From assembly GCA_014379395.1 (NCBI GenBank), contig JACMLV010000091.1, positions 1-7,181 on the forward strand: 7,181 nucleotides of DNA. Reading direction: 5' to 3'. The notes beneath the pieces were generated by a model. That model searched no databases, was not told where the DNA came from, and worked only from the letters and a program-made list of their open reading frames with translations. A program made the translations under genes and the position numbers. This document shows, piece after piece, positions 4,428 through 7,181 of the stretch. How positions within the stretch are numbered: the stretch's first letter is position 1; every line of letters starts with the position of its first letter. Origin of the DNA: Burkholderiaceae bacterium (GTDB lineage Bacteria; Pseudomonadota; Gammaproteobacteria; Burkholderiales; Burkholderiaceae_D).

Positions 4428-5636
4428 TCAATGCAAGCCGTAGGCGCGCTCGTCCTGCGGCACGCCGTGCTGGTCGAATTTGAGCGCCACCGACACCTCC
4501 CGCACGCCGATGGTGGCGAGGGCGTCGCAGATGTCGTCGACCTCCAGCTCCAGGTCGGCGGCCAGGTCGAGCGGTTTTTCCGACGAGGCCAGCAACGCGC
4601 CGTCCCCGGCGTACAGGTTCACCCGCAGCACCATATTGTCGTCGACGTCGGCCGGCGCGACGACGGCCTTGGCCTGATCGGCGGCGATGCCGGCGGCGCG
4701 CAGCGCGTGATTCATGTCGGCCATCATCTGCAACATGAAAAATTTCGCCACGCCCTGTTCCTTGCCGCCGTGGAACAGATCCTGGTACAGGAAATTGATT
4801 TCCAGCGGCGCGCCGGCGGGCGCCAGGCAACGCTTGACCAGCGCGGCCGCCGTGTCGGTCCATTTCCGGTAACGCTCCATGCGGGCCGCGAAATAGGCGT
4901 CGGCCGCCTCCTCCTGTTCCGGCACCCGGTAAAACGGATCGTCGAGGCGTTTCAAGGCGAAGCCGAGCAGGAAGCGCAGCTCGACCGCCGCGTCCCGTTC
5001 GCCAAAGGCGCTCGCGCTCCAGCCGCTGATGCTGCGCTCGAGCGCCGGCGTGGCGCTCAGCTTCTTGTCCGTCATCGAGGCGAAGGCGTCGCGCACCATG
5101 TCGTTCAGGTGGCTGTAGGTGATGCGGTCGATCTCGTCGAGGTCGTAGGCGTGGCTCATCAAGACCACGCGCGCCTTCGCGCTCTCCAGCTGCGCCAGCT
5201 GGAAACTTGCTACCAGCTCCTCGAACGCCGCCTGGTCCTGGAAGCCTTGCTCCTCCTTCAGGCCGCCGGTGCCATGCACGAACAGCGGCACCACGAAGGC
5301 GTTGATTTCCATCGCCGGCGCGCCCTCGCGCCGGAACACGATGGTCGAGGCGGCCTCCTCGATCTGGCTGCGCAGGAATTGATACGCGCCCACGTCCTCG
5401 TACTGGGCGCGCTCGATCGCGCCATACAGCACATCGTCCTTCTTCTGGTTCAGGGCATTCCTGACGAGCTTGTGGAAATCGGCTTCTTGCTGGCGCAGTT
5501 GCGGGCCCATCTTGGCGCCGTCCTCCTGCTCGGACAAATTGAGGGCCAGCGCGCACAGGGAGCGCGTCATCGCCTCGTCTTTGTCTTCAAAGCCCTGGTT
5601 CGATTTGCGTGGCTGCGGGCGCTTGTTTTTTGGCAT
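4428..5636 (-). CDS. DUF2863 family protein
   Basis: The protein is 402 residues and lacks a signal peptide or membrane segments. It has a basic N-terminus (MPKNKRPQPRKSNQ), then a large soluble alpha/beta protein with several striking segments: MEINAFVVPLFVHGTGGL (109-126), ARVVLMSHAYDLDEIDRITY (155-174), FLLGFALKRLDDPF (222-235), LEINFLYQDLFHGGKEQG (278-295) and an acidic LELEVDDICDALATIG (362-377). These fit DUF2863, a family I know essentially from betaproteobacteria and with no assigned function. The start is 15 bases after the stop of the HDOD gene, so the two form an operon, and a GGAA lies 6 bases before the ATG. No terminator with a T-tract follows; a weak GC hairpin lies around 4400-4427. 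The coding call is certain; the function is unknown. Confidence 0.85.
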   Translation of the reverse strand: MPKNKRPQPRKSNQGFEDKDEAMTRSLCALALNLSEQEDGAKMGPQLRQQEADFHKLVRNALNQKKDDVLYGAIERAQYEDVGAYQFLRSQIEEAASTIVFRREGAPAMEINAFVVPLFVHGTGGLKEEQGFQDQAAFEELVASFQLAQLESAKARVVLMSHAYDLDEIDRITYSHLNDMVRDAFASMTDKKLSATPALERSISGWSASAFGERDAAVELRFLLGFALKRLDDPFYRVPEQEEAADAYFAARMERYRKWTDTAAALVKRCLAPAGAPLEINFLYQDLFHGGKEQGVAKFFMLQMMADMNHALRAAGIAADQAKAVVAPADVDDNMVLRVNLYAGDGALLASSEKPLDLAADLELEVDDICDALATIGVREVSVALKFDQHGVPQDERAYGLH

Positions 5637-5651
5637 GGGCTGTTCCGGGGG

Positions 5652-6566
5652 CTAGTGGTCGGTTTCAAACAATTCGTGCAACTCGTCGAGCAAATCGGCG
5701 CAATCGTCTTCCGACAGGCCGAGGTGGCGGCAGGCGGGCGCGCCGCCCTTGTCCCACTCGGGCACGACACTGTCGCCGTAATAGCGCTGGATCGCTTTTT
5801 CCGCCAGCAGCGCCAGCGCGACCAGGGTGCGGATCGCCGCGCCGGTGGTGGCGTCGTCGAAGATGCGGTAGTCGTGGTGCAGCAGGATGGCCCAGGAGAT
5901 GTCCTCGGGCAAGCCCCAGTTGCGCGCCAGCAGGCAGCCGATGGCGGCGTGGTTGGTGGCGTGGCGCGCGTCCTCGAACTCGGTGAAACAGGTATCGCCC
6001 TGGTCGCCCGCGATGGCGAAGGTCTGGACGTAGTCGGGGAAGCGCTCGATCAGCAGCGGCACGCCGATATCGCAGAACAGGCCGAAGGTGTGGGCGATGT
6101 CGGGCGCGCCGACGTGCAGCTTGCGCGTCAAAAACACCAGGGCCTGGGCGCGCTTGGCCGACACCTCCCAGAAATTGGCCAGCGCGGCGCCGTCGCCGTC
6201 GAGCGCCTGGCGGGCCAGCAAGCCCGTCACCAGGGCGCTGCAGGTGTTGATGCCCAGGAAATTGATGCCCTGCTCGACAGAGCTGGCCTTGCGCGCCCGG
6301 CCATAGAACGGCGAATTGGCCAGCTTGAGCAGCGCGCCGGCGATGCCGACATCGTTGGTGATGATGTGGGCGATCGCCCGCGGCGACGGGCAGGGGCGCG
6401 CCAGTTCGCGCTGGAGGTCGATCAGCAGGCTTGGCCGCGGCGGGATGCGGATCGAGCGCATCAGCGCATCGACAGGATCTTCGGCGGCGGGCGCTTGGGC
6501 GGCAAGAGTGGTCATGATATGGTTCGCGGCGCGACGGGGCGGCGCGGCGCGCGCTGCCGGTGTCAT
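5652..6566 (-). CDS. HDOD-domain signalling protein
   Basis: The protein is 304 residues from the first ATG. One HDOD domain (PF08668) covers roughly residues 40-265: IPPRPSLLIDLQRE (41-54), IITNDVGIAGALLKLANSPF (68-87), VEQGINFLGINT (97-108), FWEVSAKRA (132-140), FGLFCDIGVPLL (161-172), HATNHAAIGCLLARNWGLP (202-220) and ILLHHDY (227-233). HDOD proteins resemble HD phosphohydrolases but lack full metal sites and act in signalling or regulation. Here the HD pair reads Cys-Asp (165-166), so hydrolase activity is unlikely. The acidic tail DLLDELHELFETDH is outside the core. There is no attached GGDEF, EAL or receiver domain. ATG 6566 and ATG 6515 (residue 18) are both possible starts. Neither has a Shine-Dalgarno, and the first 17 residues look non-domain-like, so 6515 may be correct. 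It leads the operon with DUF2863. Confidence 0.92.
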   Translation of the reverse strand: MTPAARAAPPRRAANHIMTTLAAQAPAAEDPVDALMRSIRIPPRPSLLIDLQRELARPCPSPRAIAHIITNDVGIAGALLKLANSPFYGRARKASSVEQGINFLGINTCSALVTGLLARQALDGDGAALANFWEVSAKRAQALVFLTRKLHVGAPDIAHTFGLFCDIGVPLLIERFPDYVQTFAIAGDQGDTCFTEFEDARHATNHAAIGCLLARNWGLPEDISWAILLHHDYRIFDDATTGAAIRTLVALALLAEKAIQRYYGDSVVPEWDKGGAPACRHLGLSEDDCADLLDELHELFETDH

Positions 6567-6580
6567 AGGGGAAAGACGAT

Positions 6581-6586
6581 ACTATA
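6581..6586 (-). promoter_or_regulatory. -10-like box for the HDOD/DUF2863 operon
   Basis: The complement reads TATAGT, placing the transcription start near 6574. The leader is about 8 bases if ATG 6566 is used and about 59 if ATG 6515 is used. The expected -35 position (complement of 6604-6609) reads GCCCGG and lies in a GC hairpin, so an activator may be needed or the box may be fortuitous. Confidence 0.4.
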
Positions 6587-6591
6587 ACCGA

Positions 6592-6621
6592 TGCCCGGCC
6601 CCGCCGGGCACGGTCGGGGCC
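6592..6621. repeat. Two overlapping, mutually exclusive GC hairpins between divergent genes
   Basis: TGCCCGG (6592-6598) pairs with CCGGGCA (6604-6610), and GGCCCCG (6597-6603) pairs with CGGGGCC (6615-6621). Both are perfect 7-bp arms, but they share bases and cannot form together. They lie just upstream of the HDOD -10 box, in the spacer shared with the divergent AAG glycosylase. Confidence 0.6.
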
Positions 6622-6649
6622 GCTTGCGCGGGAATGCTTTTTTGATAAT

Positions 6650-6664
6650 CACACTATCTGTGTG
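6650..6664. promoter_or_regulatory. Inverted repeat upstream of the AAG glycosylase (possible operator)
   Basis: CACAC (6650-6654) and GTGTG (6660-6664) flank TATCT and end 5 bases before the GGAG ribosome binding site of the glycosylase gene. A T6 run (6638-6643) and GATAAT (6644-6649), a possible -10 box, lie directly upstream. The repeat would overlap the start of transcription. Evidence is the symmetry only. Confidence 0.3.
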
Positions 6665-6680
6665 GAAACGGAGCGAGGCG

Positions 6681-7181
6681 ATGGGCAGCATTGTGGGCGG
6701 CATCGATTTCGCCGCGCCGTCCTGCGAAGTGGCGCCGCAGCTGATCGGCGCGCTGATCCTGGTCGACGGGGTTGGCGGGCGCATCGTGGAAACCGAGGCC
6801 TACGACCACACCGACCCGGCCTCGCACGCCTACGGCGGTCCGACCAGGCGCAACGCCTCCATGTTCGGTGCGCCGGGCCACGCCTATATCTACCGTTCCT
6901 ACGGCATCCACTGGTGCCTCAATTTCGTGTGCCGGGAGGAGGGGCATGGCGCGGGAGTCTTGATCCGGGCCCTGGAACCGCTGGCCGGGCTGGAGTCGAT
7001 GCGCGCGCGGCGCGGGCTTGATCGGGCGCGGCTGCTGTGCGGCGGGCCGGGCCGGCTGTGCCAGGCGCTCGGGCTCGGCATCGAGCACAACGGGCTGGCG
7101 CTCGACGCGGCGCCGTTCGCGCTGAGCGCGCCGCGGTCGCCGGCCGTGATCGCCGTCGGGCCGCGGATCGGCATCGCCAAG
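6681..7181 (+). CDS. DNA-3-methyladenine glycosylase, AAG/MPG family (3' end outside the window)
   Basis: There are 167 codons from ATG 6681, with GGAG (6670-6673) 7 bases upstream; the frame is still open at the right edge. The family motifs are clear: GRIVETEAYDHTDPASHAYG (33-52), PTRRNASMFG (54-63), HAYIYRSYGIHWCLNFV (67-83), GVLIRALEPLAGLESM (92-107), LLCGGPGRLCQALGL and, at the edge, VGPRIGIAK. Compared with human AAG, Glu39 matches catalytic Glu125, Tyr41 matches Tyr127, His49 matches His136, Tyr71 matches the intercalating or stacking Tyr159, and Asn81 matches Asn169. The enzyme flips out and excises alkylated purines and hypoxanthine, starting base excision repair. About 30 residues should be missing, including the usual final P-W-R-F segment. 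It is divergent from the HDOD/DUF2863 operon, with no obvious shared role. Confidence 0.95.
   Translation, partial: MGSIVGGIDFAAPSCEVAPQLIGALILVDGVGGRIVETEAYDHTDPASHAYGGPTRRNASMFGAPGHAYIYRSYGIHWCLNFVCREEGHGAGVLIRALEPLAGLESMRARRGLDRARLLCGGPGRLCQALGLGIEHNGLALDAAPFALSAPRSPAVIAVGPRIGIAK

Noticed and set aside
4431..6587. A 718-codon open frame on the plus strand across the HDOD/DUF2863 operon, and a 377-codon minus frame inside it
   Set aside because: Both are antisense or out-of-frame readings of GC-rich genes whose protein families are recognisable. Their translations are rich in Arg, Gly, Ala and His and have no domain signatures.
1..7181. Defence island, mobile element, CRISPR array or biosynthetic cluster
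   Set aside because: No transposase, integrase, nuclease cassette, direct-repeat array or biosynthetic enzymes are visible. The recognised genes are ordinary chromosomal families.

Overview
The window is GC-rich throughout. The gene families (a DUF2863 protein, an HDOD protein, a bacterial Mpo1-like DUF962 protein) point to a betaproteobacterium, most likely Burkholderiales and plausibly Oxalobacteraceae (Massilia/Duganella/Janthinobacterium type). This is an inference from protein families and base composition; there is no rRNA or other marker gene. I see no mobile element, CRISPR array, tRNA or rRNA. Most of the window is ordinary chromosomal housekeeping and accessory sequence.

Left part (1-1730). 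A frame open from the left edge to 185 looks like the C-terminus of a creatininase-family amidohydrolase. It overlaps the probable TTG start (172) of an exported YVTN/YncE-type beta-propeller protein ending at 1458, so the two look translationally coupled. Facing them is a 59-codon gene on the minus strand (1551-1730) with a good ribosome binding site.

Sparse part (1731-2357). It holds no long gene. It does hold a 49-codon candidate gene with a strong ribosome binding site (1937-2086), an inverted repeat just before it, and a textbook intrinsic terminator (2238-2265). Before the terminator lie a -10-like box and a C-rich, anti-Shine-Dalgarno-like stretch, which together could be a small RNA. 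This is the least explained part of the window.

Middle part (2358-4427). A small membrane protein of the Mpo1/DUF962 family (minus) is divergent from a family-6-type hypoxanthine/deoxyinosine DNA glycosylase (plus). That gene converges, with a gap of only 4 bases, on a complete type I methionine aminopeptidase (minus). The glycosylase and the Mpo1-like gene both have -10-like boxes so close to their ATG that leaderless or near-leaderless mRNAs are likely.

Right part (4428-7181). A two-gene minus-strand operon encodes an HDOD-domain protein followed by a DUF2863 protein. Divergent from it is an alkyladenine (3-methyladenine) DNA glycosylase of the AAG/MPG family, cut off by the right edge. 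The window therefore carries two unrelated glycosylase folds that both belong to families able to remove hypoxanthine from DNA.

I found no clear undescribed multi-gene system. The best candidates for something new are the small RNA and small-protein signals at 1880-2265 and the creatininase/propeller pair at the left edge.
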